This document shows, in pieces, positions 55,072 through 64,000 of a stretch of DNA of 64,000 nucleotides (position 1 is its first letter; every line of letters begins with the position of its first letter). The translations under genes and the position numbers were made by a program. The DNA is from Pseudomonadota bacterium (lineage in GTDB: Bacteria; Pseudomonadota; Gammaproteobacteria; Xanthomonadales; Rhodanobacteraceae): NCBI GenBank assembly GCA_018240565.1, contig JAFEFO010000015.1, positions 22,195-86,194 of the forward strand, given 5' to 3'. Under the pieces are notes generated by a model, which saw only the letters and a program-made list of their open reading frames with translations, was not told the DNA's origin and did no database searches.

Positions 55072-56421
55072 ATGCACCATTCCATGTCCCTCGCCAACCG
55101 CATTCTCATCGGCATGGCGATCGGTATAGCCGCCGCGCTGGCCACGCTCGGCCTCGGCCATTTCCAGCCGCCTGCGCTGGACTTCATGCGCCGGGTCTCC
55201 ACCGCCGTGTTCGACCCGGTCGGCCAGGTTTTCCTGCGCATGCTGTTCTTCGTGGTGATGCCGCTGGTGTTCGCCTCGCTCACTGCCGGCGTGGTGCAAC
55301 TGGGCCGGCCCGGGCGCATCGGGCCGCTCGCGCTGCGCACGTTCGCGGTGTTCTTCGCCAACATGGCCATCGGCGTAACGATCGGCCTCGTCATGATGAA
55401 CCTGCTCGAACCCGGCCGGCATCTGCCGCCGGAGGCGACGCAAAAGTTGCTCGCCGATTTCGGCGGCGCGGCCAAGAGCGTGACCGATCGCGGCGCCGCG
55501 CAGCCGGGGATGAGTTTTGCGTTGATCGTGGACATGTTCATGCCGCGCAACCTGTTGGGCGCCATCGCCGGCCATGAGCGCGGCGCGATCGGCGAAGTGC
55601 TGCCGCTGATCCTGTTCGCCATCCTGTTCGGCGCTGCATCCACCCAATTGGCCGATGCGCGTCGCCAACAGGTGCTGGCGGCGCTGGAAACGCTCGCCGA
55701 AATCATGACGAAGATCGTCGATTTCGCACTGCGCCTGGCGCCCTATGCCGTGCCGGCGATGATCTACAGCGTCATCGTCAAGGTGGGCCTGAGCGTGCTC
55801 GCGGCGCTGTCGTGGTTCGTGATCGGCTGCACGGTTGCCTTCGTGTTGCACCTGTTCGGGACGATGTCGCTGTGGATGCGGTTTCTGGCCAAGCGTTCGC
55901 CGCTGGATTTCTTCCGCCGCATTCGCCCGGTGCTGGTCACGGCCTTTGCGACCAGCTCGAGCAACGCGACGCTGCCGACCGCGCTCGCGGCCGCGCGCGA
56001 GGATCTGAAACTCTCCGAAAGCACATCCAGCTTCGTGCTCTCGCTCGGCACCACGATGAACATGAGCGGCACGGCGCTGTTCGAAGGCTGCGTGGTGCTG
56101 TTCATCGCACAGATTTTCGGCGTGAATCTCGATCTTGGCCAGCAGGTCGTGCTGATGCTGATGGCGGTGTTGAGCGCAGTGGCCGTGGCCGGCATCCCCG
56201 GCGGCTCGTTGCCGCTGATCGCCGGGCTGCTCGCCACCTTCGGCGTGCCGCCCGAAGGCATCGGCATCATCATCGGCGTGGATCGGATCCTCGACATGAT
56301 GCGTACCGCGGTGAACGTCGGCAGCGATGTCGCCACCGCGGTCGTGGTCGATCACCAGATGCGCCGCGCCGGGCTCATCGATCAAGTACCCGCGGCGCCA
56401 GCCGATCCGGGCATGGAGTGA
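55072..56421 (+). CDS. Dicarboxylate/amino acid:cation symporter (DctA/GltP family)
   Basis: 449 residues from ATG 55072; an ATG four codons later is an alternative. Eight membrane helices plus two re-entrant hairpins are expected. The hairpin serines TSSSNATLPTAL, the sodium/proton site TTMNMSGTALFEG, and GIPGGSLP and DRILDMMRTAVNVGSD are all family hallmarks. It takes up C4-dicarboxylates or glutamate/aspartate with Na+ or H+; the substrate is not settled. A substrate link to mdh and aspartate aminotransferase further on is only suggestive. Confidence 0.93.
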   Translation: MHHSMSLANRILIGMAIGIAAALATLGLGHFQPPALDFMRRVSTAVFDPVGQVFLRMLFFVVMPLVFASLTAGVVQLGRPGRIGPLALRTFAVFFANMAIGVTIGLVMMNLLEPGRHLPPEATQKLLADFGGAAKSVTDRGAAQPGMSFALIVDMFMPRNLLGAIAGHERGAIGEVLPLILFAILFGAASTQLADARRQQVLAALETLAEIMTKIVDFALRLAPYAVPAMIYSVIVKVGLSVLAALSWFVIGCTVAFVLHLFGTMSLWMRFLAKRSPLDFFRRIRPVLVTAFATSSSNATLPTALAAAREDLKLSESTSSFVLSLGTTMNMSGTALFEGCVVLFIAQIFGVNLDLGQQVVLMLMAVLSAVAVAGIPGGSLPLIAGLLATFGVPPEGIGIIIGVDRILDMMRTAVNVGSDVATAVVVDHQMRRAGLIDQVPAAPADPGME

Positions 56422-56464
56422 ACTATCGGAGCCGGGTCTTCGGGGGCGTCACCTGCGCCCGACT

Positions 56465-58156
56465 TCAGTTCGTCGCGGCTTCGGCCCCTGCCTTCACCTC
56501 CGCCATGTCGGGCACGTCGGCATCCGCCGCATGCCAATTCGCCAGCAATTTGCGATACGTCGCCGCACTTGCGGCATCGTGCGCAGCGGCCTGCGCGCGT
56601 GCCAGGCCGAGCAAGGAAAGGCTGCGATTCGGCGCCGTTTTCAACGCGGCTTCGAACTCGGCGACCGCCTGCACGGGTTTGCCTGCCCGCAGCAACTGCT
56701 CGCCAAGCAATTCGTGCGGCGGTTTGAGCGGGACCGGCGGCCCGAAATCGAAGGCCATCGAATCGTAGCGCTGCGCGGCCGCGCGGATCGCCGCAAGGCC
56801 GTCGTCTGCGTGTTGCTGCCGAATCAGCACGAGGCCGCGCAAATCGTCGTCCATGACCGCGAGGTATCCCGGCAGTTGCGGATCGGATTCCGAAACCGTC
56901 GTCTTCTCGCGCCATGCGTGCAGGTCCGCCGCTGCGCGCTGTGCCTGCGCGATGTCGCCCTGCCCGGCGGCGGCGAAACCCACGGCGAAATCGTTCCATG
57001 CAGCCTGCGCGCCGAGATCGGCCACGTCCACCTCGAGTTTCGCCGCGGCACCGTTCCCGTCGCGCGATTCGATCAACGCAATGCCACGCATCGTCGCCAG
57101 CGAGCCACGCAAGTGTTTGGAAACTTGTTCGGGCGAGACATGTTCGGCATGCAGCGCCTGCGCGTGCTCCTTGCCCCACGCGATCGCGGGCGGCAAGGAT
57201 TTGGCGCATGACGCCAGCACCTGCCGAGCATCGCGATAGCGGCCTTGCTGGAAGTAGCCGTATTCCAGCCACTCGCTGTAATGCCCGCATTCGACCTCGG
57301 GTTTGCCGGCGGCGCGCGCCTGCACATTGACCACGCGCATCGCATTGATATTGGCCGCGACCAGGTCATCCCACATCCCGAGCGCGATGAAGATGTGCGA
57401 GGTCATGTGCTGGGCATGGCCGGCGTCAGGCGCGATTTTCGCCAGGGCGCGCGCGGCTTCCAGCGCACCGCTGGCATGCACCGGATCGTCCATGCCGTGG
57501 ATCCAGTAGTGCGCCGCGCCGGGATTGCGCGGTTCTGCGCGAAAGACGCGCTCGGCAATCGCCGCCGCCTGCAGGTAATCGGCCTCGTTGCGCACGCCTT
57601 CGTTGCGCGCCATCAAGGCCAGCGCAAAAAACAACTGCGCATCATTGTCCTGCGGATACGCGGCGGCCAGTTTGCGCATCGCTTCGCAGTAGTCCGCGTC
57701 GCGTTGCTTCTTCGTGCCCCTTTCGGAATACAGGATTTCCACTGCGGCAAGATAAGCCTTCTCGCGCGCCGTCGGCGCCTTGGCCGCACGCGCGGCCGGC
57801 GTCGCAGCGAGCCTTGCGAGCGCGGCACGACCGGCCCCGGCATCGAGCTGGTTCCAGATACCGTGGTTGTATGTCATCGCCTCGCCCCAGTAGGCCATGG
57901 CGAAATCCGGTTGCAGCTTTTCGGCCTGTTCGAACGCCTTGGCCGCCGTCGGGTACTCGAACAGGTGCAGCAGCAGCAAGCCGCGCATGAATGCGGTCTG
58001 TGCCGCATCGGATTTGGCGGAGGTCGGAAATGTCGCCGTGCCCAGGCCTTCGATGGTCTGCGCGGCGGTACCGCGTTCCGCCCAAACGGGTGCGGTGAAT
58101 GCAGTCACGACGACAGCGGCAACGACCATCGCAAAAAGTCGCAGCGAGATTTTCAT
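56465..58156 (-). CDS. Exported tetratricopeptide repeat protein
   Basis: 563 residues from ATG 58156, with GGAG 8 bases upstream. Signal peptide 1-26, ending VWAE. Several TPR-like helical pairs are seen: AFMRGLLLLHLFEYPTAAKAFEQAEKLQPDFAMAYWG at about residues 57-93 and SKHLRG...; GKPVQAVAEFEAALKTAPNRSLSLLGLARA near the end. A PDAGHAQHMTSHIFIALGMWDD segment with three histidines lies in the middle. The family is widespread in proteobacteria and of unknown function; periplasmic protein interactions are likely. Confidence 0.88.
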   Translation of the reverse strand: MKISLRLFAMVVAAVVVTAFTAPVWAERGTAAQTIEGLGTATFPTSAKSDAAQTAFMRGLLLLHLFEYPTAAKAFEQAEKLQPDFAMAYWGEAMTYNHGIWNQLDAGAGRAALARLAATPAARAAKAPTAREKAYLAAVEILYSERGTKKQRDADYCEAMRKLAAAYPQDNDAQLFFALALMARNEGVRNEADYLQAAAIAERVFRAEPRNPGAAHYWIHGMDDPVHASGALEAARALAKIAPDAGHAQHMTSHIFIALGMWDDLVAANINAMRVVNVQARAAGKPEVECGHYSEWLEYGYFQQGRYRDARQVLASCAKSLPPAIAWGKEHAQALHAEHVSPEQVSKHLRGSLATMRGIALIESRDGNGAAAKLEVDVADLGAQAAWNDFAVGFAAAGQGDIAQAQRAAADLHAWREKTTVSESDPQLPGYLAVMDDDLRGLVLIRQQHADDGLAAIRAAAQRYDSMAFDFGPPVPLKPPHELLGEQLLRAGKPVQAVAEFEAALKTAPNRSLSLLGLARAQAAAHDAASAATYRKLLANWHAADADVPDMAEVKAGAEAATN

Positions 58157-58300
58157 TGGATCACTCCGGTTCCTGCGGACGCGTTCAAGCATAACAAAAC
58201 GCTGAATGGCGGCTGGATGCGTCACGACGGCGAGTCAACAGTCCCGGCCACGGTCCGTTCTACCGCAGCAAACGCTGTCCCACGCCACCGGAGAACGACG

Positions 58301-58468
58301 ATGCAACGCTACGCCAAAACACTGCTCCTGATTGCCGTTGCCATGGCCCCGCTGTTCGCCACGGGTTGCGTCTACTATCCCGCGCGTCCGTATCGCGCCG
58401 CGGTATGGGTGCCCGGCTATTGGGGTGGCCCCTATGCGAATGTGTGGATCCGCGGCCACTGGCGCTGA
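58301..58468 (+). CDS. Small YXWGXW-type lipoprotein
   Basis: 55 residues. CCGGAGA lies 6 bases before the ATG. The N-terminus is a lipoprotein signal with lipobox ending A-T-G-C at residue 23. Only 32 residues follow, rich in Y and W: YYPARPYRAAVWVPGYW and NVWIRGHW. Same motif as the gene at 47482-47790. It is divergent from the TPR gene, 144 bases apart, a gap in which no other gene is seen. Confidence 0.78.
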   Translation: MQRYAKTLLLIAVAMAPLFATGCVYYPARPYRAAVWVPGYWGGPYANVWIRGHWR

Positions 58469-58472
58469 TGCA

Positions 58473-58500
58473 AAAATAGCGCGTGGCCTGGGCCACGCGC
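58473..58500 (-). terminator. Terminator of the S9 peptidase gene
   Basis: Perfect stem GCGCGTGGCC-TG-GGCCACGCGC (58479-58500), with a T-run on the minus strand (58473-58477). It may also slow transcription of the small lipoprotein gene, which ends 10 bases away. Confidence 0.8.
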
Positions 58501-58524
58501 CGTTTCATGTGACGCAAATCAGCG

Positions 58525-61008
58525 TCACTTGCCTGTGCGGGGTTTCGCGTCCTTCACGTAGGTGTCGAACCAGCGCTGCATTTCGTAGGCGAGCTGTTCC
58601 TGCGATTCCATCGCCGAATACCAGTGCGGCTCGTGCGGCAACATGACCAGGCGCGTGGTGCCGCCATTGCCGCGAATCGCCTCGTAGAACGTTTCCGATT
58701 GTATCGGCGTCGTGCCGGGATTCGCGTCGTCGGCGCCGTGCACGAGCAGCAACGGTATCTTGATCTTGTCGGCGGAGAAGAACGGAGACACCTTCAGGTA
58801 CACGTCCGTGGCTTGCCACACCGAACGGCGCTCATTCTGGAATCCGAATGGCGTCAACACCTTGTCGTATGCGCCGCTGGTCGCGACGCCGGCGCGGAAC
58901 AGATCCGAATGCGCGACCAGGTTGGCGGTCATCAGCGCGCCGTGGCTGTGGCCGGTTACGCCGATGCGATCGCGATCGACGACACCGAGTTCGACCGCCT
59001 TGTCCACCGCGGCTTGCGCATCGGCGAGCAACTGCGGCAAGTAGGTGTCGTAGGCGGACTTGGGATCGCCGACGATGGGGAACGAGGCGTTGTCGATGAT
59101 CGCGTAGCCCGCCAGCAGCAGCAATTGATGCTGGCGCAGCCGGGTGAAGCTGTACTGCGTGCCGTCCACCTGCCCGGCCTGCGCGGCATTGGCATAGTCG
59201 AGCGGATAGGCGTACAGGATCGCCGGAATGCGCGTGCCTTTCTTGTAGCCCGGCGGCGTCATCAGGGTGAAGGAAAGATCCAGCCCGTCGGCGCGCTTGT
59301 ACTTGACCAGGCGTTTCTTGATGCCGCGCACGGCCGGCAACGGATCGGGGCTGTGCGTGAGCGCGGACGCCGTCGAGGTGAACACCGCTTCGCCTGCCGG
59401 CGCCGCTACGGGCTTGCCGAGAGTGCGCACCCAGACGTTGGGTACCTCGGTCGGCGATTGATGCCAGGTCAACAATCGCTGCGCGTCGTCGTTGGAAAAC
59501 GCGATAAAGGATTCCAGCGCGGATTTGTCGCTGCGAAACAGGCGTTCGGTTTTCAGCGTTTTCAGATCGAGTCGGTCGAGAAACGGACGGATGCCATCGG
59601 TGGAAGCGCCGGCGCCATCGAGATACATCGCATCACCATCGATCCGCGCCACGCGCACACCGTTCGCCAGTTCGCGCGTCACCGGCATGCCCGGGTTGGC
59701 GTACTTCTCGTCGCTGGACATGTCCCACAACACGCGCGGCGCGCTGGCCGGATCGTCGACGTCGACGATGAAAGTGCGCGTCCAATGCCGGTTCCGGTCG
59801 AATTCGCCGAGCAGTGCGATATCGGGACGCTGCGTCCATTCGATGCCGGTGTAGCGCTGGTCCGTGCGCGCGATCTCGACCGGCGGCGCGTCGAATGGCG
59901 CCTTTTGCAGCATGACCTTGTCGCGCTTGGGCACGGTCACGTTCCAATCGCCGTCGTCCAGCGCCTCGGCCCAGGTCAGTGTCGCCGGATCGGTCGCGCG
60001 CCAGTCGAAGTCGCGCGGCCCGGTCGGCACGCCGGCGATCGGCACGCGATCGGCAAGCGGCAGGTCGGCAATACGCTGGGTCGTGATGTGCGTGTGATCG
60101 CCCACGTCCCACACCTCGACGGATTTCGGAAAGCGGCTGTAGGTGACGATGTACGAATACGGCTTGTGGATCGCCTCGACGAGCAGGTGTTTGCCGTCCG
60201 GCGCCGGTTGCAGCGAAAGGAAATTGGCGGGCTTGCCCAGTGGCACGATCGCGCGCGTCGCCGCATCGACGAGCGCAAGCTGCGATGCTGCGTAGTAGTC
60301 GAACAAATCCTCGTCATGCGAGTTCTTGAGCGTGTCGCGCACCTCGTAGGTGCTGCTGCGACCCGCCTTGCCGTCGCTTTCCTGGATGCTCGGCCCCGGC
60401 GGCACCGCGGGTTCCGGCGGCGGCGCGCCGAGTGCATCCGGCACGAGCTTGACCAGCAGCGATGCCTGGTCCGGCATCCACTGCATTTCGTCATTGAACA
60501 TCGGGTTGAGTCGCGCTCCCGGCACCTGTTTCACCGCGCCGGTGCGGGCATCGCCGATCCAAAGCTGGACTGCGTCGGCGGCCAGATTGACGAAGGCGAA
60601 TCGCTTGCCGTCGGCGGACCACAGCGGCATGCCGGCGCAGGCACGCTCGGGCAACGCGACCGGCGTGCGTTTGCCGTCGGCGACATGGACCAGCTCGTAG
60701 CCGATCATGCACGGCGTGACGCCGTAGCCTCCCGGCGTGTCGTGCCTGGAGTGATTGCGCGGTTCCACGCGCACGCCGGCAAGGCGCAGGTACGGCTCGG
60801 CCACGCGCGCGATCGGCGGATACGCCAGGCGCGAGACGAGCAGGATGTCCGCGTGCGTCGGACTGACCGACGGCGTTGGCGGCAACGGCGCGTGCAGTGC
60901 GTCGAGAATGGGTTTGGACGGCTGATCGTATGCCGCCTGCGCGCCGACGGCGACGAACAAGCCAGCAATGGCGACGGCGACCGCGTAAACCGAACGGTTT
61001 CGGAACAT
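58525..61008 (-). CDS. S9 family glutamyl endopeptidase-like peptidase, exported
   Basis: 827 residues from ATG 61008, with GGAGAA 6 bases upstream. Signal peptide 1-25, ending AQAA. A beta-propeller N-terminal part includes LAGVRVEPRNHSR, and a hydrolase C-terminal part has the nucleophile serine in GHSHGALM (about residue 686), the aspartate in HGADDANPGT and the histidine in LPHEPHWYS. The layout and GFQNERRSVWQAT match chloroplast-type glutamyl endopeptidase (S9D). It should be a periplasmic or secreted peptidase cutting after glutamate, or an oligopeptidase. Single gene between mdh and a small lipoprotein. Confidence 0.92.
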   Translation of the reverse strand: MFRNRSVYAVAVAIAGLFVAVGAQAAYDQPSKPILDALHAPLPPTPSVSPTHADILLVSRLAYPPIARVAEPYLRLAGVRVEPRNHSRHDTPGGYGVTPCMIGYELVHVADGKRTPVALPERACAGMPLWSADGKRFAFVNLAADAVQLWIGDARTGAVKQVPGARLNPMFNDEMQWMPDQASLLVKLVPDALGAPPPEPAVPPGPSIQESDGKAGRSSTYEVRDTLKNSHDEDLFDYYAASQLALVDAATRAIVPLGKPANFLSLQPAPDGKHLLVEAIHKPYSYIVTYSRFPKSVEVWDVGDHTHITTQRIADLPLADRVPIAGVPTGPRDFDWRATDPATLTWAEALDDGDWNVTVPKRDKVMLQKAPFDAPPVEIARTDQRYTGIEWTQRPDIALLGEFDRNRHWTRTFIVDVDDPASAPRVLWDMSSDEKYANPGMPVTRELANGVRVARIDGDAMYLDGAGASTDGIRPFLDRLDLKTLKTERLFRSDKSALESFIAFSNDDAQRLLTWHQSPTEVPNVWVRTLGKPVAAPAGEAVFTSTASALTHSPDPLPAVRGIKKRLVKYKRADGLDLSFTLMTPPGYKKGTRIPAILYAYPLDYANAAQAGQVDGTQYSFTRLRQHQLLLLAGYAIIDNASFPIVGDPKSAYDTYLPQLLADAQAAVDKAVELGVVDRDRIGVTGHSHGALMTANLVAHSDLFRAGVATSGAYDKVLTPFGFQNERRSVWQATDVYLKVSPFFSADKIKIPLLLVHGADDANPGTTPIQSETFYEAIRGNGGTTRLVMLPHEPHWYSAMESQEQLAYEMQRWFDTYVKDAKPRTGK

Positions 61009-61041
61009 GATGATTTCTCCCCGGCAAGGCACCAAAGAATA

Positions 61042-61065
61042 AGGCCGCCCGTTGCGGGGCGGCCT
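61042..61065 (-). terminator. Terminator after mdh
   Basis: Minus-strand stem AGGCCGCCCC-GCAA-(C)GGGCGGCCT followed by TATTCTTT. It lies about 36 bases after the mdh stop, before the S9 peptidase start. Confidence 0.75.
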
Positions 61066-61100
61066 GTACCATTGGTCACGTCGCGCCGCAGCGCGGCGAA

Positions 61101-62087
61101 TCATTTTTTCGCGAAAAGATGCTCGACGCCGGCGCGCTCCTCGCGCAATTCCTTGTCGGTGGCGTCCATCCGTGAGCGCGAAAACGCATTGATCTCGAGT
61201 CCTTGCACGATGGCGAATTTGCCATTCTTGCAGGTGACCGGATAACCATAGATCACGCCCGGCGCGATGCCGTAGCTGCCATCCGACGGAATGCCCATCG
61301 ACACCCAATCGCCCTCGGCTGTACCGAGTGCCCATGAGCGCATGTGATCGACCGCCGCGGCCGCCGCGGACGCCGCGGATGACGCGCCGCGCGCCTTGAT
61401 GATCGCCGCGCCGCGCTGCTGCACGGTCGGGATGAAGTCCTTCTCGTACCAAGCCTGATCGACCAGCGACAACGCCGGCTTGCCTTTCACCGTGGCGTGG
61501 TGGATGTCCGGATACTGGGTCGAGGAATGGTTGCCCCAGATGATCATCTTGGCGACGTCGGTATTGTGCGCGCCGGTTTTCTCGGCGAGCTGCGACTTGG
61601 CGCGGTTGTGATCCAGGCGCACCATCGCGGTGAAGCAGTTTGGATCCAGGTCCGGTGCATTCTGCTGCGCGATCAGCGAATTCGTGTTCGCCGGATTGCC
61701 AACCACCAGCACCTTGACGCTGCGCTTGGCGTGCGCGTTCAGCGCCTTGCCCTGCGGCGCGAAGATCGCGCCGTTCGCTTCGAGCAGATCCTTGCGCTCC
61801 ATGCCGGGGCCGCGCGGACGCGCACCGACCAGCAGCGCGTAATCGACATCTTTCGCCGCGACGTTGACGTCGTCGGTGCAGACGATGCCGGCGAGCAGCG
61901 GGAACGCACAGTCGTTCAATTCCATCGCCACGCCATTCAACGCGGGCAGCGCGGGCGTGATTTCCAGCAGATGCAAAATGACGGGTTGATCCTTGCCGAG
62001 CATGTCGCCGGAGGCGATGCGGAACAGCAGGGCATAGCCGATCTGGCCGGCGGCGCCGGTGACGAGAACGCGAACGGGAGCTTTCAT
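61101..62087 (-). CDS. mdh: Malate dehydrogenase
   Basis: 328 residues. NAD site [13 protein letters not shown] at residues 9-21, [14 protein letters not shown] with the substrate arginine, [19 protein letters not shown] and the catalytic histidine in [13 protein letters not shown]. This is the cytosolic/plant-like MDH type used by Xanthomonadales. It interconverts malate and oxaloacetate in the TCA cycle and supplies oxaloacetate to PrpC and to the aspartate aminotransferase next door, 11 bases upstream of it. Confidence 0.97.
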   Translation of the reverse strand: MKAPVRVLVTGAAGQIGYALLFRIASGDMLGKDQPVILHLLEITPALPALNGVAMELNDCAFPLLAGIVCTDDVNVAAKDVDYALLVGARPRGPGMERKDLLEANGAIFAPQGKALNAHAKRSVKVLVVGNPANTNSLIAQQNAPDLDPNCFTAMVRLDHNRAKSQLAEKTGAHNTDVAKMIIWGNHSSTQYPDIHHATVKGKPALSLVDQAWYEKDFIPTVQQRGAAIIKARGASSAASAAAAAVDHMRSWALGTAEGDWVSMGIPSDGSYGIAPGVIYGYPVTCKNGKFAIVQGLEINAFSRSRMDATDKELREERAGVEHLFAKK

Positions 62088-62098
62088 GGGCGGTTCCT

Positions 62099-63298
62099 TT
62101 ATTTCAATTCGGCAAAAAACTCGGCGATGCGCTTCAGGCCTTCGGTCAGCTCCGCCGCCTTGCAGGTGTAGGAAATGCGCAGCGCCCGCGGCTCGCCAAA
62201 CGCGGAACCCGGCACGCAGGCCACACCCTTGGCATCGAGCAGCGCGGCGCAGAAATCCACATCATTGGCGATCTTCTTGCCGCCGTGCGACTTGCCGAAG
62301 GCGACGGAAATATCCGGAAACACATAGAACGCGCCCTGCGGTCGCGGGCACTTCACGCCAGGAATCGACAGCAGCGCCGCCATCACTTCATCGCGGCGAC
62401 GCGCGAAGTCGGCGCATTTTTCGCGCGGGATGTCCTGCGGGCCGGACAACGCCGCCACGCCCGCGGCGGTGACGACTTCCGGCAGGTTGGTGATGTGGTT
62501 GGAATTGAGCGTGACCAGGGCCGTGGCCAGCGCTTCCGGCGCGGCGACGAAACCCACGCGCCAGCCCGGCATGCCGTAGGTCTTGGACAGCGAATCCATG
62601 ATCGCGGTGCGCTCGCGCAATTCGGGCCGCGCGTTCACAACATTGTGGTAACCCACGCCGTCGAACACCATGCGGTTGTAGATGTCGTCGGTGATGATCC
62701 AGGTATCCGGATGCCGGACCAGCACGTCGGCAATGGCGGCGATTTCATCGCGCGTATAGACCATGCCGGTCGGATTCGACGGATTGTTGAACAGGAAGAC
62801 TTTCGGCTTGCTCGCCAGCGCCTTGTCGAGCTGCGCCGGCGTCAGCTTGTAATTTTGTTCAGGCGGACACGGCAGCAGGGTGATCTTCGCATCGAGGATT
62901 TCGGCGATGTCTACGTAGCTGGTCCAATACGGCGTCGGGAACACGATCTCGTCGCCCGGATCGAGCAAGGCCTCGCACAGGTTGTAGAGCACCTGCTTGG
63001 CGCCGATGCCGGTGGCGAGGTTCGCGCGCGTGTAGCCGGTGAATCCGCCTTCCTTCAGGTGCGCGAGGAATGCATCGAGCAGGTCGTCGCGTCCGCGGTT
63101 TGAACCGTAGGCGCCGGTGTCGGTATTCAGAGCCGCACGCACTGCCTCGTACACGTGTTCGCCGGGCAGGAAATTCGGCACGCCGATGGAAAAATTGACG
63201 ACGCTGCGCCCTTCCGCCTTGAGCTTTTTCGCCTTGTCGGCGATCACCATGATGGCGCTGGGTTTGGCGCGGCTCATGCGTTGCGCGAGCTTTGGCAT
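62099..63298 (-). CDS. Class I pyridoxal-phosphate aminotransferase, aspartate aminotransferase type
   Basis: 399 residues from ATG 63298. [48 protein letters not shown] and the PLP lysine in [16 protein letters not shown] are all present; the C-terminal arginine is in ALRISYTC. The sequence follows the bacterial AspAT subgroup I-gamma. It swaps the amino group of aspartate to 2-oxoglutarate. It leads into mdh (11 bases). An extended -10, TGTTAGAAT, sits about 33 bases before the ATG on the minus strand. Confidence 0.93.
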   Translation of the reverse strand: MPKLAQRMSRAKPSAIMVIADKAKKLKAEGRSVVNFSIGVPNFLPGEHVYEAVRAALNTDTGAYGSNRGRDDLLDAFLAHLKEGGFTGYTRANLATGIGAKQVLYNLCEALLDPGDEIVFPTPYWTSYVDIAEILDAKITLLPCPPEQNYKLTPAQLDKALASKPKVFLFNNPSNPTGMVYTRDEIAAIADVLVRHPDTWIITDDIYNRMVFDGVGYHNVVNARPELRERTAIMDSLSKTYGMPGWRVGFVAAPEALATALVTLNSNHITNLPEVVTAAGVAALSGPQDIPREKCADFARRRDEVMAALLSIPGVKCPRPQGAFYVFPDISVAFGKSHGGKKIANDVDFCAALLDAKGVACVPGSAFGEPRALRISYTCKAAELTEGLKRIAEFFAELK

Positions 63299-63330
63299 CG
63301 ACGTTTCCCGACTTTGCTGCGGAGCCGCAA

Positions 63331-63339
63331 ATTCTAACA
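63331..63339 (-). promoter_or_regulatory. Extended -10 promoter element before the aminotransferase gene
   Basis: Minus-strand TGTTAGAAT, an extended -10 (TGn plus TAGAAT) about 33 bases upstream of the ATG. The -35 is poor, which an extended -10 can compensate. It would drive the aminotransferase-mdh pair. Confidence 0.5.
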
Positions 63340-63437
63340 CAGCCGTGCCTGCGCGCTGTTCGCGGAATTTGCTAAGCTTCGCCGCGCCGGGAGGGCTGGG
63401 GCCGGCACCATCGGCAACCAAACGCAAGGAGACTCCC

Positions 63438-63692
63438 ATGCTTCATCTGATTTGGTCGGTCATCGTCGGCTTCATCGTCGGCTGGATCGCGAACATGTTC
63501 TTTCACGCGGTCAGCGGCTTCTGGATGACGGCGATCGTCGGCATCGTCGGTTCGCTCATCGGCGGTTTCATCGGAGGCTTGATCAAGAAGCCCGCACCGG
63601 GACAGGTGTTCCACCCGGCTGGATTCATCATGTCCATCATCGGCGCGATCATCTTGTTGTGGATCATCCAGGTGACCGGCTTCCACATTTGA
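63438..63692 (+). CDS. GlsB/YeaQ/YmgE-family small membrane protein
   Basis: 84 residues from ATG 63438 with AAGGAGA 6 bases upstream. Three membrane helices, each glycine-rich: IWSVIVGFIVGWIANMF, MTAIVGIVGSLIGGFIGGL and GFIMSIIGAIILLWI. This is the transglycosylase-associated family, whose members in E. coli are linked to stress; the exact job is unknown. It ends 22 bases before a terminator. Confidence 0.9.
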   Translation: MLHLIWSVIVGFIVGWIANMFFHAVSGFWMTAIVGIVGSLIGGFIGGLIKKPAPGQVFHPAGFIMSIIGAIILLWIIQVTGFHI

Positions 63693-63713
63693 TGTGCAAT
63701 TCACCTTCGAACA

Positions 63714-63741
63714 AAAAGGCCGCCCACGGGCGGCCTTTTTG
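63714..63741 (+). terminator. Terminator after the small membrane protein
   Basis: AAAAAGGCCGCCC-AC-GGGCGGCCTTTTT, a perfect stem with a T-tail. Confidence 0.93.
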
Positions 63742-63840
63742 TTGTGTCATCCGTTCTTGCCATGTTGCGTTAAGCCTCCCGAAAGCCCGAAATCCATAGG
63801 ATTCCCGGGCGCCATCCATGGCAGATGCAGGGGTCGCAAC

Positions 63841-64000
63841 ATGAATATGATCGGACACTATCGACTGTTGGGCACGCTCGGCCGCGGCGGCATGGGCGTG
63901 GTCTACAAGGGCCACGAAACCTCGCTCAACCGCTACGTCGCCATCAAGGTGCTCGCCGAGTCGCTGTCCAACGACGAGAGCGTCAAGGAGCGCTTCCTGC
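63841..64000 (+). CDS. Serine/threonine protein kinase, N-terminal fragment at window edge
   Basis: The first 53 codons from ATG 63841 are seen; the rest lies beyond the window. The kinase glycine loop LGRGGMGVVYKG (residues 12-23) and the ATP-binding lysine in VAIKVL (about residue 36) are typical of bacterial Hanks-type kinases. The kinase begins at the very N-terminus, so any sensor part would follow. GGGGTC lies before the ATG; no clear promoter. Which domains follow cannot be told. Confidence 0.88.
   Translation, partial: MNMIGHYRLLGTLGRGGMGVVYKGHETSLNRYVAIKVLAESLSNDESVKERFL

Overview
The window is a compact, GC-rich chromosomal stretch from a gammaproteobacterium, most likely of the Xanthomonadales (Lysobacterales), probably near Rhodanobacteraceae or Xanthomonadaceae. 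The basis is gene order and protein character: rpsF-rpsR-rplI followed by dnaB-alr-radA, miaA-hfq-hflX-hflK-hflC-DUF2065, a prpB-prpC pair with a separate prpD, and abundant 80-130 bp palindromic repeats in gene gaps. No rRNA, tRNA, CRISPR array, integrase or transposase was seen. About 66 protein genes are supported; two run off the window ends.

Layout. 1-1070: N-terminus of a YfhM-type alpha-2-macroglobulin lipoprotein. 1170-4988: exported trio DUF1800, DUF1501 and a single-heme c-type cytochrome. 5173-7819: ffh, a CcsA/YpjD-like membrane protein and a PilZ protein. 7935-12435: radA, a Phd/RelE-type toxin-antitoxin pair, alr, dnaB. 12703-14134: rplI, rpsR, rpsF with promoter and structured leader. 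14118-18821: rhodanese, NUDIX, DUF1289, a small unknown gene, then an HD-GYP protein with an altered HD motif and an EAL protein. 18918-25134: FKBP isomerase, DUF2065, hflC, hflK, hflX, hfq, miaA. 25220-31960: VapBC-like pair, tdh and kbl split by two convergent unknown genes, and a DDAH-like hydrolase. 31935-33256: RsuA-family pseudouridine synthase and OsmC. 33331-39991: a tightly packed seven-gene lipid-modification operon ending at a strong terminator. 40059-47790: OmpA-family porin, prpD, the giant helicase lhr and a tryptophan-rich exported protein. 47958-51138: fadH and two small membrane proteins. 51145-56421: prpC, prpB, an APC permease, a PIN-toxin remnant and a dicarboxylate symporter. 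56465-64000: TPR protein, small lipoprotein, S9 glutamyl endopeptidase, mdh, aspartate aminotransferase, a GlsB-like membrane protein and the start of a Ser/Thr kinase.

How genes work together. The prp genes, mdh, tdh/kbl and the aminotransferase belong to propionate, C4 and threonine/glycine metabolism. The hfq-hfl block serves RNA regulation, ribosome rescue and FtsH control. HD-GYP, EAL and PilZ proteins point to cyclic-di-GMP signalling. The most interesting block is the lipid operon: acyl desaturase, FAD oxidoreductase, DUF1365, two Cfa-type methyltransferases, DUF2878 and DUF1295, nearly all joined by 4-base stop/start overlaps. It looks like a pathway that desaturates and then methylates or oxidises membrane fatty acids. 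The other standout is lhr, which carries two unrelated palindromic repeats inserted in frame and translated.
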